This document shows positions 1 to 8,313 of a stretch of DNA of 64,000 nt, piece by piece; positions within the stretch are counted from its first letter, which is position 1, and each line of letters starts with the position of its first letter. The stretch lies in assembly GCF_900100395.1 (NCBI RefSeq), contig NZ_FNFB01000005.1:124001-188000 (forward strand). The letters are read 5' to 3'. This DNA is from Nonomuraea maritima (GTDB lineage Bacteria; Actinomycetota; Actinomycetes; Streptosporangiales; Streptosporangiaceae). Position numbers and translations under genes: made by a program. The notes under the pieces are model-generated. The model had not been told where the DNA came from and made no database searches. It saw only the letters and a program-made list of their open reading frames with translations.

Positions 1-2
1 AC

Positions 3-1478
3 GGGTGCCCGCCCCGCGACACGCGGGTCACCGCCCCCTACGCGATCACCGGCTACTGGGTGATCCCGCGCGCCGACCGGTGCGTGACGCGGCGCATGGT
101 CGAGGCGATCCACGCCACCGGCGGCGACACGCTGATCACGTTCGGCCCCCGCTTCTCCGCCTCGCCCGACCCCGACGGCTTCACCGCCTGCCGCGTCGAC
201 GGGGTGCCGTGCCAGGAGGTGCCGGGCATCCAGGTCCGGCACGTCTACACGTATGTGACCAGCGAGCAGTTCGGGAAGGGCATGCTGCGCTGCCCCGGCA
301 TCGACCGGCGGGTGGTGAGCGGCGAGCGGATCTTCTACCGGCTGACGCTGGCGGAGTCCTGCGCCGACCCCGTGCACGACCTCGTGCTCGTCTCCACCGA
401 CGGCGACGGGATCGGCGTCCTCATGGCCGAGGCGAGCGCGTACGGCATGACGGTCTTCCCCGGGCTGCCGGCGGCGCCGCAGCGGGTGGGCAAGCCGTGG
501 GAGCCCGACCTCGGACACGTCGACGCGCTCAACGCCTTCACCGCGCGGGTCCTCGCCGACTACCGGCAGCGGTTCGCGGCGCGGTCGGCGTTCGGCGGGG
601 TCTACCAGTCGTTCGAGCTGGCCATGCGGGCGCGGTCCGACCGCGACCCCGTCATCGCCCTGTACGCGGCCCAGCACGAGGTGGTCGCCGCCGCGCTGCC
701 CGGCAAGAAGATCGTGGTCAGCCCGTACATCGACGGCCGGCGCGGGCGCGGGTTCCCGCCGGAGCAGGTGGAGGAGGGCCTCGCCGACATCGCCGGCACC
801 CGGGCGGGCCTGCCCATGGCCGTGGCCGTTCAGGACGGTCGCGGCACCGGCAAGGTCCCGGTGCACGGCGAGCACGAGGGTGCGGTCGCGGTCGCGGCCC
901 GCCTCGTCCCGGTCGTCGGCCAGGTGACCAACGAGCAGGGCTACTACGGCTCCACCCGCGACTTCATGGTGGCGGCGGCGCGGCGGGTGCCCGACGGGGT
1001 GGAGCTGTGGGCGAACATCGAGGGGTTCGAGCCCACCCCCGCGGCCGGCGAGTGCGGGCGGGTCGATCCGCTGCCGCTGCGCGGGCGCACCACGAAGGCC
1101 CGGCTCGACCAGCAGGTCATGGCCGTCGCCCCGCACTCCACGAAGATCATCTCGTACGGGTGGGACCCCTTCTTCACCTGCCAGGACGGGCCCGGTGGCC
1201 CGTCCCTCGCCGACGTCATCGCGCAGGGGTGGCAGCAGCCGATCGTCGTCTCCGCCCACCCCAAGGAGCTGAACGGGCGGGCGGGCGTCCAGGTCGAGGG
1301 CTACAACCTCAAGGGCGGCACCCTGCGCTTCGGCCAGACCGAGGTGGCGCAGGAGTGGTACGCGCCCGGACGGCTGGAGTCGGCCTGGGCGCCGTACCCG
1401 CCGACGGGGTCTCCGACCGCGATCACCGCCACCAACGGCGCCGGTTTCACGAGCACGAGCCCGTACGTGCTGCAGTAG
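3..1478 (+). CDS. DUF4434-like (glycosidase-fold) protein, 5' end missing
   Basis: The reading frame is open from the first bases of the window, so the true start lies upstream; the first internal ATG/GTG-type start (about 60) would cut a conserved-looking ITGYWVIPR segment. The visible 490 or so residues have no membrane segment and no P-loop. The N-terminal part, with a TIM-barrel-like alternation of strands and helices and a YQSFE segment near the middle, resembles the DUF4434 family, which is related to glycoside hydrolases. No catalytic residues can be assigned. The C-terminal part is rich in Gly, Thr and Ser. It is followed 89 bp later by a P450 on the same strand with its own Shine-Dalgarno sequence. 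Function unknown; the family assignment is from memory of similar actinobacterial proteins. Confidence 0.6.
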   Translation, partial: GCPPRDTRVTAPYAITGYWVIPRADRCVTRRMVEAIHATGGDTLITFGPRFSASPDPDGFTACRVDGVPCQEVPGIQVRHVYTYVTSEQFGKGMLRCPGIDRRVVSGERIFYRLTLAESCADPVHDLVLVSTDGDGIGVLMAEASAYGMTVFPGLPAAPQRVGKPWEPDLGHVDALNAFTARVLADYRQRFAARSAFGGVYQSFELAMRARSDRDPVIALYAAQHEVVAAALPGKKIVVSPYIDGRRGRGFPPEQVEEGLADIAGTRAGLPMAVAVQDGRGTGKVPVHGEHEGAVAVAARLVPVVGQVTNEQGYYGSTRDFMVAAARRVPDGVELWANIEGFEPTPAAGECGRVDPLPLRGRTTKARLDQQVMAVAPHSTKIISYGWDPFFTCQDGPGGPSLADVIAQGWQQPIVVSAHPKELNGRAGVQVEGYNLKGGTLRFGQTEVAQEWYAPGRLESAWAPYPPTGSPTAITATNGAGFTSTSPYVLQ

Positions 1479-1567
1479 CTTCCCGGTATTTGTACGCAGA
1501 CAGAACCCGGCTTACGGCGGCACTGTCAAGAGCCGGAAGCCGTCACACCTATGTCAGGAGCCTCACG

Positions 1568-2752
1568 ATGTCACTGGCCACGAACCCGTTCACCGCGACC
1601 AGGGAGGGCGAGCGGCACGCCGTCTACGCCAGGCTCGCCGCGGAAGGGCCCGTGCACCAGGTGACGCTCCCGACGGGCCGCGTGGTCTGGATGGTCACCG
1701 GGCACGCCGAGACCAGGGAGCTGCTGTCCGACCCGCGCCTGGTCAAGGGCGGATGGCGGCTGGGGCCTTACGCCCATGACCTGCCCGAGGACGTCGCCCG
1801 CGGCATCCACTCGCACATGCTCCTGAGCGACCCGCCCGACCACACGCGGCTGCGCCGGCTCGTGACCGGGGCGTTCACCCGGCGCCGGGTCGAGCGGCTG
1901 GCGCCGCGCATCGAGGCGACCACCGCGAGGCTGCTCGACGCGATCGAGGGCGAGGAGAACGCCGACCTGGTGGCCGCGCTGGCGTACCCGCTGCCGATCG
2001 ACGTCATCTGCGACCTGCTCGGCATCCCCGACGACAACCGCGAGTCGTTCCGCACCTGGACCCAGGTGGTCGTCTCGCCGGGCATGTCCCCCTTCGAGGT
2101 GTACGAACGGGCGAACCTCGAGTTCCTCGACTTCACCCGCGAGCTGATCGCGGCCAAGCGGTCCACCCCGCAGGACGACCTGCTCTCCGCCCTGATCGCC
2201 GCCCGCGACGGCGACGAGCGGCTGAGCGAGCAGGAGCTGACGTCGATGATGTACCTGCTCGTGATCGCCGGCCACGAGACGACCGTCAACCTGATCGCCA
2301 ACAGCATCCTCGCCCTGCTCACCCACCCCGACCAGCTCGCCCTGCTGCGCGCCGAGCCGGAACGGATCGACAACGCGATCGAGGAGCTGCTGCGCTACGA
2401 CGGCCCGCTGCAGAACACGCTGACCTACCTGACCAAGGAGCCGATCGAGGTCGGCGGGACGACGATCCCCGAGGGGGTGGGCGTGGTCGTGTCGCTGCTG
2501 GCCGCCAACCGCGACTTCCCGCAGGGCGACCGGCTCGACATCACCCGTGACGACGTCACGCACACCGCCTTCGGCCACGGCCTGCACTACTGCCTGGGCG
2601 CCCCGCTCGCCCGGCTGGAGGGCCGGATCGCGCTCGAGGCGCTGTTCGCCCGCTTCCCCGGCCTGCGGCTCGACGTTCCCGCCGGCTCCCTCACCCGCAC
2701 CCCTTCGGTGCTCATGAACGGCCTCGACGCGCTGCCCGTACGGCTCCGCTGA
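1568..2752 (+). CDS. cytochrome P450
   Basis: A 394-residue bacterial class I P450, normal length. It has the I-helix oxygen-activation motif AGHETT near residue 234, an EELLR (ExxR) K-helix motif near 273, and the heme loop FGHGLHYCLG with the cysteine thiolate ligand at Cys342. It is soluble, with no membrane anchor. The start is fixed by an AGGAG box at 1556-1560, seven bases before the ATG; the same frame is open far upstream but that part is out of frame with the real upstream gene. No ferredoxin or ferredoxin reductase gene is adjacent, so electrons must come from partners encoded elsewhere. No biosynthetic cluster surrounds it, so the substrate cannot be predicted. It ends exactly one base before the convergent permease gene, with no room for a terminator. 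Confidence 0.93.
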   Translation: MSLATNPFTATREGERHAVYARLAAEGPVHQVTLPTGRVVWMVTGHAETRELLSDPRLVKGGWRLGPYAHDLPEDVARGIHSHMLLSDPPDHTRLRRLVTGAFTRRRVERLAPRIEATTARLLDAIEGEENADLVAALAYPLPIDVICDLLGIPDDNRESFRTWTQVVVSPGMSPFEVYERANLEFLDFTRELIAAKRSTPQDDLLSALIAARDGDERLSEQELTSMMYLLVIAGHETTVNLIANSILALLTHPDQLALLRAEPERIDNAIEELLRYDGPLQNTLTYLTKEPIEVGGTTIPEGVGVVVSLLAANRDFPQGDRLDITRDDVTHTAFGHGLHYCLGAPLARLEGRIALEALFARFPGLRLDVPAGSLTRTPSVLMNGLDALPVRLR

Positions 2753-3580
2753 TCACCCCTTCGTGGCGCCCGCGGTCAGGCCGCCGACAAGATGGCGTTC
2801 TGCGACGGCGTAGAAGATGAGCGCGGGCACCATGGCCAGGATGAGGTAGGCCAGGATGCGGGCGGTGTCGGAGGCGTACTGGCCCTGGAACTGCTGGATG
2901 CCGAGCGGCAGCGTCCAGCTGGCCTCCTCGCTGAACACCACGAGCGGCAGCATGAAGTTGTTCCAGCTCCCCACGACGGCGAGCACCGACACGGTGGCGA
3001 CGGCGGGCCGGGCCATCGGCAGCAGGATCCGCCAGAAGAACCCGAAAGGCGTGCACCCGTCGATGGTGGCGGCCTCCTCGATCTCGCCGGGGATGCTGCG
3101 GAAGAAGCCGCGCAGGATGATGATCGTCAGCGGCAGCCCGAACGCGGCCTGCGTGAGGATGACGCCGAGCGGGTTGTCCAGCAGGCCGAGCGTGCGCAGC
3201 AGCACGAAGATCGGCAGGATGGCCACCGCGAACGGGAACATCAGCCCCGCCGTGAACAGCGTGAACCACAGCTCCCGGCCGCGGAAGGCGAACCGGGCGA
3301 AGACGAACGCCGCGAGCGCCGACAGGGCCACGGTCAGCACGGTCGTGGCGACGGCGATGAACGTGCTGTTCCACAGCTGCCCCCAGAACGACCCCGAGGC
3401 GAGCACGTCGGTGTAGTTGGCCGTCACCCATGTCTCCGGCAGCCCGAACGGGTTGCCGGACAGCTCGCTGTTGTCCTTGAAGCCGCCGAGCAGCGCGTAC
3501 AGCACAGGGACGATCATGAACGCGCCCACGACGACGGCGATCGCGTGCAGCGGCAGGGTCGTGCGCCGCCTTGTGTTCAT
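2753..3580 (-). CDS. carbohydrate ABC transporter permease, MalG type
   Basis: This 275-residue integral membrane protein is the second permease of a CUT1-type sugar importer. It has about six hydrophobic helices and the EAA-loop signature near residue 190 (EIEEAATIDGCTPFGFFW), which docks on the ATPase. The C-terminus LTAGATKG is typical of MalG-like permeases. It starts 2 bp after the stop of the MalF-type permease gene, so the two are translationally linked. Its role is inward movement of an oligosaccharide delivered by the binding protein encoded upstream in the operon. The operon has no ATPase gene. The gene ends flush against the convergent P450. Confidence 0.93.
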   Translation of the reverse strand: MNTRRRTTLPLHAIAVVVGAFMIVPVLYALLGGFKDNSELSGNPFGLPETWVTANYTDVLASGSFWGQLWNSTFIAVATTVLTVALSALAAFVFARFAFRGRELWFTLFTAGLMFPFAVAILPIFVLLRTLGLLDNPLGVILTQAAFGLPLTIIILRGFFRSIPGEIEEAATIDGCTPFGFFWRILLPMARPAVATVSVLAVVGSWNNFMLPLVVFSEEASWTLPLGIQQFQGQYASDTARILAYLILAMVPALIFYAVAERHLVGGLTAGATKG

Positions 3581-3582
3581 GC

Positions 3583-4542
3583 TCAACGCCGGCCTCCCAT
3601 CGAGGTGGTGGCGCCCTCCAGGTCCCGGCGCATGACGTAACGCTGGTAGACGAGGGCGAAGACAAGGCTGAGGACGAACATCGCGACGCTGATCGCGCTC
3701 GCGTAACCGACCTGGGTGCGTTTGAAGCCCCACTCCATCATGGTGACGGCCAGCGTCTCCGACGAGTGCGACGGGCCGCCGCCGGTGAGGATCCAGACCA
3801 GGTCGAACAGCTGGATGGAGTAGATGACCGACAGGAACACGCTGATCCGGATCGTCGGGCCGAGCAGCGGCAGCGTGATGTACCGGAACGTCTTCCAGCC
3901 GGTCGCCCCGTCGATCTGGGCGGCCTCGACGAGCTCGTTCGGGATGTTCTGCCGGCCGGCGAGATAGATCATCATGTGGAAGCCGAAGTACTTCCACGTC
4001 ATGACCAGGAACAGCGACGGCAGCACGGTGTCGGGGTCGGCCAGCCACTCCGACTCCCACCCGAAGACCGACAGCAGCTCGTTCGCCATCCCCGCGTCGG
4101 GACTGAGGATGAGCGAGAACAGCACCCCCGTGATCACCTCGGACAGCACGTACGGCGCGAAGAACACCAGCCGGTAGACCGCCCGGCCGCGGATGCGCTG
4201 GTTCAGCAGCATCGCGATGGCCAGCGCGAACGGCAGCTGCACGAGGAGCGTCAGCGCGATCAGCACCAGCAGGTGCCACAGGTCCTCGGCGAAGATGTCG
4301 CTGGTGAACAGGCGGGTGAAGTTGTCGAGCCCGATGAAGTCGGTGGGCAGGCCGCCGAAGCCGTTCCACTTGAACAGGCTGGAGTACGCGGCCACCAGCA
4401 GGGGAGTCACGACCAGCAGCAGGAAGAGCACGACGGCGGGCAGCAGGAACAGGGCGATGGTCACCCAGCGTCCCCGCCTCGGGGGGTCGGGCGCGGGGGG
4501 CGGTGACGCGACCGCCTCCGGCGCTCTCGTGAGGGTCGTCAT
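3583..4542 (-). CDS. carbohydrate ABC transporter permease, MalF type
   Basis: A 319-residue permease with an N-terminal cytoplasmic tail rich in Pro and Arg, six hydrophobic segments, and an EAA loop near residue 215 ([17 protein letters not shown]). It pairs with the downstream MalG-type permease. A purine-rich GGAGA box lies just upstream of the ATG at 4542. The gene is separated from the binding-protein gene by 106 bp that contain a very strong hairpin (4568-4621), so its expression is probably lower than that of the binding protein. Substrate unknown; see the binding protein and LacI regulator. Confidence 0.93.
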   Translation of the reverse strand: MTTLTRAPEAVASPPPAPDPPRRGRWVTIALFLLPAVVLFLLLVVTPLLVAAYSSLFKWNGFGGLPTDFIGLDNFTRLFTSDIFAEDLWHLLVLIALTLLVQLPFALAIAMLLNQRIRGRAVYRLVFFAPYVLSEVITGVLFSLILSPDAGMANELLSVFGWESEWLADPDTVLPSLFLVMTWKYFGFHMMIYLAGRQNIPNELVEAAQIDGATGWKTFRYITLPLLGPTIRISVFLSVIYSIQLFDLVWILTGGGPSHSSETLAVTMMEWGFKRTQVGYASAISVAMFVLSLVFALVYQRYVMRRDLEGATTSMGGRR

Positions 4543-4567
4543 TCCGTCTCCTTGAGCGTGGGGGACC

Positions 4568-4621
4568 TCGCCGCGGGCGGCGCCCCCACGAGGAGGGGCG
4601 TGGGGGCGCCGCCCGCGGCGA
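4568..4621 (-). terminator. intercistronic hairpin between binding protein and permeases
   Basis: A perfect 23-bp inverted repeat (4568-4590 and 4599-4621) with an 8-nt loop, almost all G/C. It lies 28 bp after the stop of the binding-protein gene and 26 bp before the permease start. There is no U-run after it. In malEFG-type operons such structures reduce permease expression relative to binding protein or protect the 3' end of the upstream message; that role is inferred here. Confidence 0.75.
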
Positions 4622-4648
4622 AGCGGGTGGGCTGACCTCGGGACGGGG

Positions 4649-5932
4649 TCAGCCTTCGCTCATGGCCACCTCGGTGATGTCCTCGGCGATCTCCTCGGGG
4701 GTCTTCGTCCCGCCGATGAGCTCGGCCACGCTGTCGTTGACCTGCTGGCCCACCGCGGGCGGGTATGCCTGGTCGAGGTAGAGCTGGTAGCCCGTGGCCC
4801 CGGCCAGCATCGTGGCGACCTGCTTGAGGTTCGGGTCCTTGACCGCCTCCTCCTCGCCCTTGAGCACCGGCAGCACGCCGCCGGCCTCGACGGCCTTGGT
4901 GTGGTTCTCCATCGCGGTCATGTACTTGGCGAACTCCACGGCCTCCGGCGGGGCGTCCGCGCCGACGGCCAGCCCGCCGCCGCCGCCGAACGCGTCACCG
5001 ATGGAGCCCTTGCCGCCCTCGACCGCGGGGAACGGGAAGAAGCCGAGGTCCTCGCCGAGCCCCTCGCCCGCGTCCGCCTGGGTGGCGGGCGCCCACTGGC
5101 CCATCAGCTCCATGGCGGCCCCGCCGTTGCCCATCACGGCGGCCTGGCCGTCGGCGGTGCCGTAACCGGCGCCGAGGAAGCCGCGCTGGAAGGGCTGGAG
5201 GTCGGCGAGTGCCTTGAGCTGCTGCCCGGCGGTCACGAAGTCGGGCTTGGTGAAGTCGTGGTCGGTGGCGGCCTGCTTGAGCGCGTCCAGGCCGCCGATG
5301 CGCATGGCGAGATAGGCCCAGTAGTAGTGGCCGGGCCACTTCTCCTTGCCGGCGAGCGCGATCGGGGTGACGCCGGCCGCCTTGAGCTTCTGGACCGTCT
5401 CCAGGAAGGCCGACCACGTGGCGGGCGGCTCGGTGATGCCCGCCTTGGCGAAAAGTTTCTTGTTGTACCAGAAACCCACCACGCCGATGTCCGTCGGCAG
5501 CCCGTAGGTCCTGCCGTCCACCTGGTACGCGCTCAGCGCCGCAGGGGTGAACGTGGGCAGGACGTCGGCGACGTCGTCGGTGATGTCCTTGACCAGACCG
5601 GCGTCGATCTGCTGCTGGAGCACGCCGCCGCCCCAGGTGGCGAACAGGTCGGGGGCCTGCCCCGACTGCGTGACCGTGGTGAGCTTGGCCTTGTAGGCGT
5701 CGTTCTCCAGGACGGTCGCCTTGATGGTGACATGTGGGTTCTTGGCCTCGAACTCCTTGGCGCGCTGCGCCCACAACGTCTTGAGCGGGTCGGCGGTCGA
5801 CAGATGCCACCACTCGATCTCTACCTTGGCGGGGGAGCCGCCGCCTTCCTGCGGGGCCTCCGCGCTCCCACCGGCCCCGCCACAGCCGGCGACGAGCACA
5901 GCGGCTGTGAGGAGCACCAGACTGCGTTTCAT
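4649..5932 (-). CDS. sugar ABC transporter substrate-binding lipoprotein
   Basis: A 427-residue family 1 extracellular solute-binding protein. It begins with a lipoprotein signal (MKRSLVLLTAAVLVAGC, lipobox VAGC), followed by a Gly/Ser/Pro/Glu linker and a two-lobed binding domain; an FATWGGG segment and WYNKKLF near residue 150 are typical of sugar-binding proteins. The start at 5932 is chosen because the signal peptide begins there and an AAGGGA box precedes it; longer in-frame starts add no signal-like sequence. It is the first gene of the importer operon and captures the sugar outside the membrane. A CGAAACTTTCG palindrome lies 22 bp upstream of the start. Substrate not certain; xylo-oligosaccharide is possible from the operator type. 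Confidence 0.92.
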   Translation of the reverse strand: MKRSLVLLTAAVLVAGCGGAGGSAEAPQEGGGSPAKVEIEWWHLSTADPLKTLWAQRAKEFEAKNPHVTIKATVLENDAYKAKLTTVTQSGQAPDLFATWGGGVLQQQIDAGLVKDITDDVADVLPTFTPAALSAYQVDGRTYGLPTDIGVVGFWYNKKLFAKAGITEPPATWSAFLETVQKLKAAGVTPIALAGKEKWPGHYYWAYLAMRIGGLDALKQAATDHDFTKPDFVTAGQQLKALADLQPFQRGFLGAGYGTADGQAAVMGNGGAAMELMGQWAPATQADAGEGLGEDLGFFPFPAVEGGKGSIGDAFGGGGGLAVGADAPPEAVEFAKYMTAMENHTKAVEAGGVLPVLKGEEEAVKDPNLKQVATMLAGATGYQLYLDQAYPPAVGQQVNDSVAELIGGTKTPEEIAEDITEVAMSEG

Positions 5933-5953
5933 CGGGGTCCCTTCGTCAGTCGG

Positions 5954-5964
5954 CGAAACTTTCG
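5954..5964. promoter_or_regulatory. LacI-type operator, importer side
   Basis: Perfect palindrome CGAAACTTTCG with a central C, 22 bp upstream of the binding-protein start. The identical 11-mer recurs at 6048-6058 in front of the divergent LacI gene. A palindrome with an odd centre is usual for LacI-family operators, and CGAA-N-TTCG sequences have been described for xylose/xylobiose regulators of actinomycetes (from memory). Confidence 0.75.
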
Positions 5965-6046
5965 TGATACCCCCGATAATTTCAATGCCTGGATCGTAAG
6001 TAAGGCCCCTAACGGCGTCAACACCCCGCACGTGAGCGATCCCAAA

Positions 6047-6066
6047 CCGAAACTTTCGGATAGACT
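6047..6066 (+). promoter_or_regulatory. lacI promoter with second operator
   Basis: CCGAAACTTTCGG (6047-6059) is a 13-bp perfect palindrome immediately before a TAGACT -10 box (6061-6066). The box lies 8 bp before the GTG start, so the operator sits in the promoter spacer and should allow autorepression. No Shine-Dalgarno sequence is seen, so the message is probably leaderless. Confidence 0.7.
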
Positions 6067-6074
6067 CCGAAGTT

Positions 6075-7085
6075 GTGTCAGGTAAGAGGCGCGTCACGAT
6101 CGCCGTGATCGCGGAAGAGGCCGGGGTATCCATCCCCACGGTCTCGAAGGTCATCAACGGGCGTCCGGAAGTCGCGCCGGCGACCCGCCATCGGGTCGAA
6201 CGGCTCCTGCAGGAGCACGGCTACCAGCGGCGCATCAGTCACGACGGCACCCCGGCGGGGCTGGTCGACCTCGTCTTCGCCGAGATCGAGTCGCCGTGGG
6301 CGATGGAGATCGTCCGAGGGGCGGAGAGCGCCGCCCACGAGGCCGGGGCCAGCGTGGTCGTCTCGGTCCTGCACACCCACGCCGGACCGGGCCGCGACTG
6401 GCTCGAACGCCTCGCGGCCCGGCGCACCGACGGTGTGGTGATCGTCGCCTCGCGGCTGTCCGCGGGCATCCAGGCGCAGCTCAGCGCCCGTTCGCTGCCG
6501 TTCGCGGTGGTCGACCCGGAAGGCGAGCCCGCGCCCGGCGTGGTCTCGGTGGGCGCCACCAACTGGAACGGCGGCCTCGCCGCCACCCGCCACCTGCTCG
6601 AGCTCGGCCACCGGCGGATCGCCACGATCAGCGGCCCCGCCGACATGCTCTGCAGCCAGGCGCGCATCGACGGCTACCGCGCCGCCCTGGAGACGGCCGG
6701 CGTCCCGGTGGTGCCCGAGCTCATCAGGCGCGGAACGTTCCTCGTCGACTCCGGACACGACCACGGGCACGCCCTGCTGTCACTGCCCGAGCCGCCCACG
6801 GCCATCTTCGCGGGCAGCGATCTGATGGCCTTCGGCGTGTTCGAGGCCGCCCGCCAGCGCGGCCTTCGGGTGCCGGAAGACCTGAGCGTGGTGGGCTTCG
6901 ACGACCTGCCGCTGGCCGCGTCGGCCTGGCCGCCGCTGACGACCGTGCGCCAGCCGTTGCAGGAGATGGCGGCCCTGGCCACCCGTACGGTGCTGGCGAT
7001 GAGTCAGGGCGAGAACCCCGAGACCAAGCGCGTCGAGCTGGCGACCGAACTCATCGTCCGCGAGAGCACGGCGCCTGTCGCGTGA
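6075..7085 (+). CDS. LacI-family transcriptional regulator
   Basis: A 336-residue repressor. The N-terminal helix-turn-helix (about residues 8-30, with VSIPTVSKVINGRPEVAP) and hinge are followed by a periplasmic-binding-protein-like effector domain ending in the usual VGFDDLPLA and PPLTTVRQP segments. The GTG start at 6075 has no ribosome-binding site but is 8 bp after a TAGACT box, which suggests leaderless translation. It is divergent from the sugar importer operon, and the shared 142-bp region carries two identical palindromes, one near each promoter. The likely role is repression of the importer and of itself, relieved by the sugar or a derivative. Confidence 0.93.
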   Translation: MSGKRRVTIAVIAEEAGVSIPTVSKVINGRPEVAPATRHRVERLLQEHGYQRRISHDGTPAGLVDLVFAEIESPWAMEIVRGAESAAHEAGASVVVSVLHTHAGPGRDWLERLAARRTDGVVIVASRLSAGIQAQLSARSLPFAVVDPEGEPAPGVVSVGATNWNGGLAATRHLLELGHRRIATISGPADMLCSQARIDGYRAALETAGVPVVPELIRRGTFLVDSGHDHGHALLSLPEPPTAIFAGSDLMAFGVFEAARQRGLRVPEDLSVVGFDDLPLAASAWPPLTTVRQPLQEMAALATRTVLAMSQGENPETKRVELATELIVRESTAPVA

Positions 7086-7089
7086 CGGC

Positions 7090-7875
7090 TCAGCCGGCCT
7101 GCCGCGCGCGCTCGACGTACTCCATGATCTTCGGCAGGTCGCCGGGCGCCAGCCAGGCGACCTGACTGCTCACCCTCGTGCTGATCTCGTCCTGGTGGTC
7201 GCGCCACAGCGCCGCCGTGGCCGCCGAGATCCGCTCGTCGGTGCGCGGGTCGATGGCGTAGGGGACGGTGAGCGCCTGCCAGCGGGCGGCGAGCTCCCGC
7301 ACCTGGGGGTCGTCTACCGGTGTGCCGTCCTCCACGTGCTGCTTGAACGCGCGCACCAGCTCCAGCCACTCCGTCTTGGTGGCTGTGACCGCCTCCTCGC
7401 CCACCTCGGCCTGGCGCCGGGCCAGCAGCTCGCGCTGCTCCTCGCTGAAGTAGTTCTCGTACACGGACATCATCTCCAAGGTCTGCAGAAACTGATCAGG
7501 GTCCGGCATGACGGCGGCGTCGAGCTGCCGGATCAGGCCGCGGAGCTGCTCGCTCAACCGGGCCGCGCGGGCGGCGTACACCTCGAACTCGGCGAGTTGC
7601 GCGGTGAACAGGTCGCGCAGCGGCGCCAGGTCGTCCGGCGAGCGCACGAGCGCCGCCGCGATCTCCTCCAGCGAGAGGCCGAACCTGCGCAGGGCCCGCA
7701 CGCGGTAGAGCCGGCGCACGTCCGACGCCGTGTAGCGGCGGTGCCCTGAGGCGGTCCGCTCCTGCGGGCGGACGAGACCGATCTCGTCGTAGTGGTAGAG
7801 CGTCCTGACGGTGATCCCTGTCCTGCGGGACACCTCTCCGATGCTCCAGCGCTGCTCGACGCCGTCTTCGTGCAT
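7090..7875 (-). CDS. MerR-family regulator with TipAS-like domain
   Basis: A 261-residue protein. Residues 1-75 are a MerR winged helix (WSIGEVSRRTGITVRTLYHYDE), followed by a coiled-coil dimerisation helix and, from about residue 135, an all-helical TipAS-like domain (YENYFSEEQRELLARRQ). In TipAL this domain binds thiopeptides and other hydrophobic compounds; the cysteine that forms a covalent bond in TipAS is absent, as there is no Cys in the protein. The start is the ATG at 7875, which lies 7 bp after the -10 box of a MerR-type promoter (7883-7913), so the transcript is probably leaderless. Likely a ligand-responsive activator of its own gene and perhaps others. It converges with lacI (4-bp gap) and is divergent from mazG. 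Confidence 0.9.
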   Translation of the reverse strand: MHEDGVEQRWSIGEVSRRTGITVRTLYHYDEIGLVRPQERTASGHRRYTASDVRRLYRVRALRRFGLSLEEIAAALVRSPDDLAPLRDLFTAQLAEFEVYAARAARLSEQLRGLIRQLDAAVMPDPDQFLQTLEMMSVYENYFSEEQRELLARRQAEVGEEAVTATKTEWLELVRAFKQHVEDGTPVDDPQVRELAARWQALTVPYAIDPRTDERISAATAALWRDHQDEISTRVSSQVAWLAPGDLPKIMEYVERARQAG

Positions 7876-7882
7876 GCCCCAG

Positions 7883-7913
7883 AACGTACGGCCTCCCGCC
7901 ACGGGAGGTGCAA
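7883..7913 (-). promoter_or_regulatory. MerR-type promoter with 19-bp spacer and dyad
   Basis: Read on the minus strand: a -35 box TTGCAC (7908-7913), a 19-bp spacer containing the perfect inverted repeat CCTCCC-N5-GGGAGG, and a -10 box TACGTT (7883-7888), then 7 bp to the ATG. A 19-bp spacer with an operator dyad inside it is the hallmark of MerR-activated promoters, and the arrangement closely resembles the tipA promoter of Streptomyces. Autoactivation is inferred. Confidence 0.8.
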
Positions 7914-7939
7914 GCCGGCCGGTAGGGTCCTGTGAGGTG

Positions 7940-8293
7940 ATGACGGAGTTGGAAGGGCTGGCCGGGCGGCTGCGCGAGTTCGCGAGGGCCCGCGAGTGGG
8001 AGCAGTTCCACACGCCGAAGAACCTCGTGATGGCCCTCGCCGGTGAGGTCGGTGAGCTGGTGGCCGAGTTCCAGTGGCTGACCGCCGACGAGTCCGCCGA
8101 TCCCGGCCCCGAGGCGCTCGCCCGCATGCGCACCGAGCTCGGTGACGTGACGCTCTACCTCGTCCGCCTCGCCGACGTCCTCGGCGTCGACCTCGTCGAG
8201 GCGGCCCGCGCCAAGCTCGACGACAACGAACGCCGCTACGACGCCGACAGCTACCGGGGCTCCGCCCGTAAAGCCCCGCCCCTGCCGGGCTAG
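7940..8293 (+). CDS. MazG-like nucleotide pyrophosphohydrolase (dCTPase type)
   Basis: A 117-residue all-alpha NTP pyrophosphatase domain. The metal-binding motifs are visible as E36-x-x-E39 (EVGELVAEFQW) and E66-x-x-D69 (ELGDVTLYL). The N-terminal QFHTPKNLVMALAGE segment is characteristic of the DCTPP1/RS21-C6 branch, which hydrolyses dCTP and modified dCTPs to the monophosphate and pyrophosphate, so a nucleotide pool-cleaning role is likely. A GTG directly before the ATG (7937) is an alternative start; a TAGGGT box at 7923-7928 would place the transcription start almost at this codon, so it may be leaderless. Divergent from the MerR gene. Confidence 0.88.
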   Translation: MTELEGLAGRLREFARAREWEQFHTPKNLVMALAGEVGELVAEFQWLTADESADPGPEALARMRTELGDVTLYLVRLADVLGVDLVEAARAKLDDNERRYDADSYRGSARKAPPLPG

Positions 8294-8313
8294 TCACCCA
8301 TAGGGTGACATCC

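Noticed and set aside
1489..1500. 12-bp TTTGTACGCAGA shared with 21345-21356 as a common regulatory motif
   Set aside because: Pairs of identical 12-mers are expected by chance in 64 kb, and the two sites are not at comparable distances from their genes.
5..1567. Long N-terminal extension of the P450 frame
   Set aside because: It lies out of frame over the DUF4434-like gene and has Arg/Pro/Gly-rich composition; the P450 has a good ribosome-binding site at 1556-1560.
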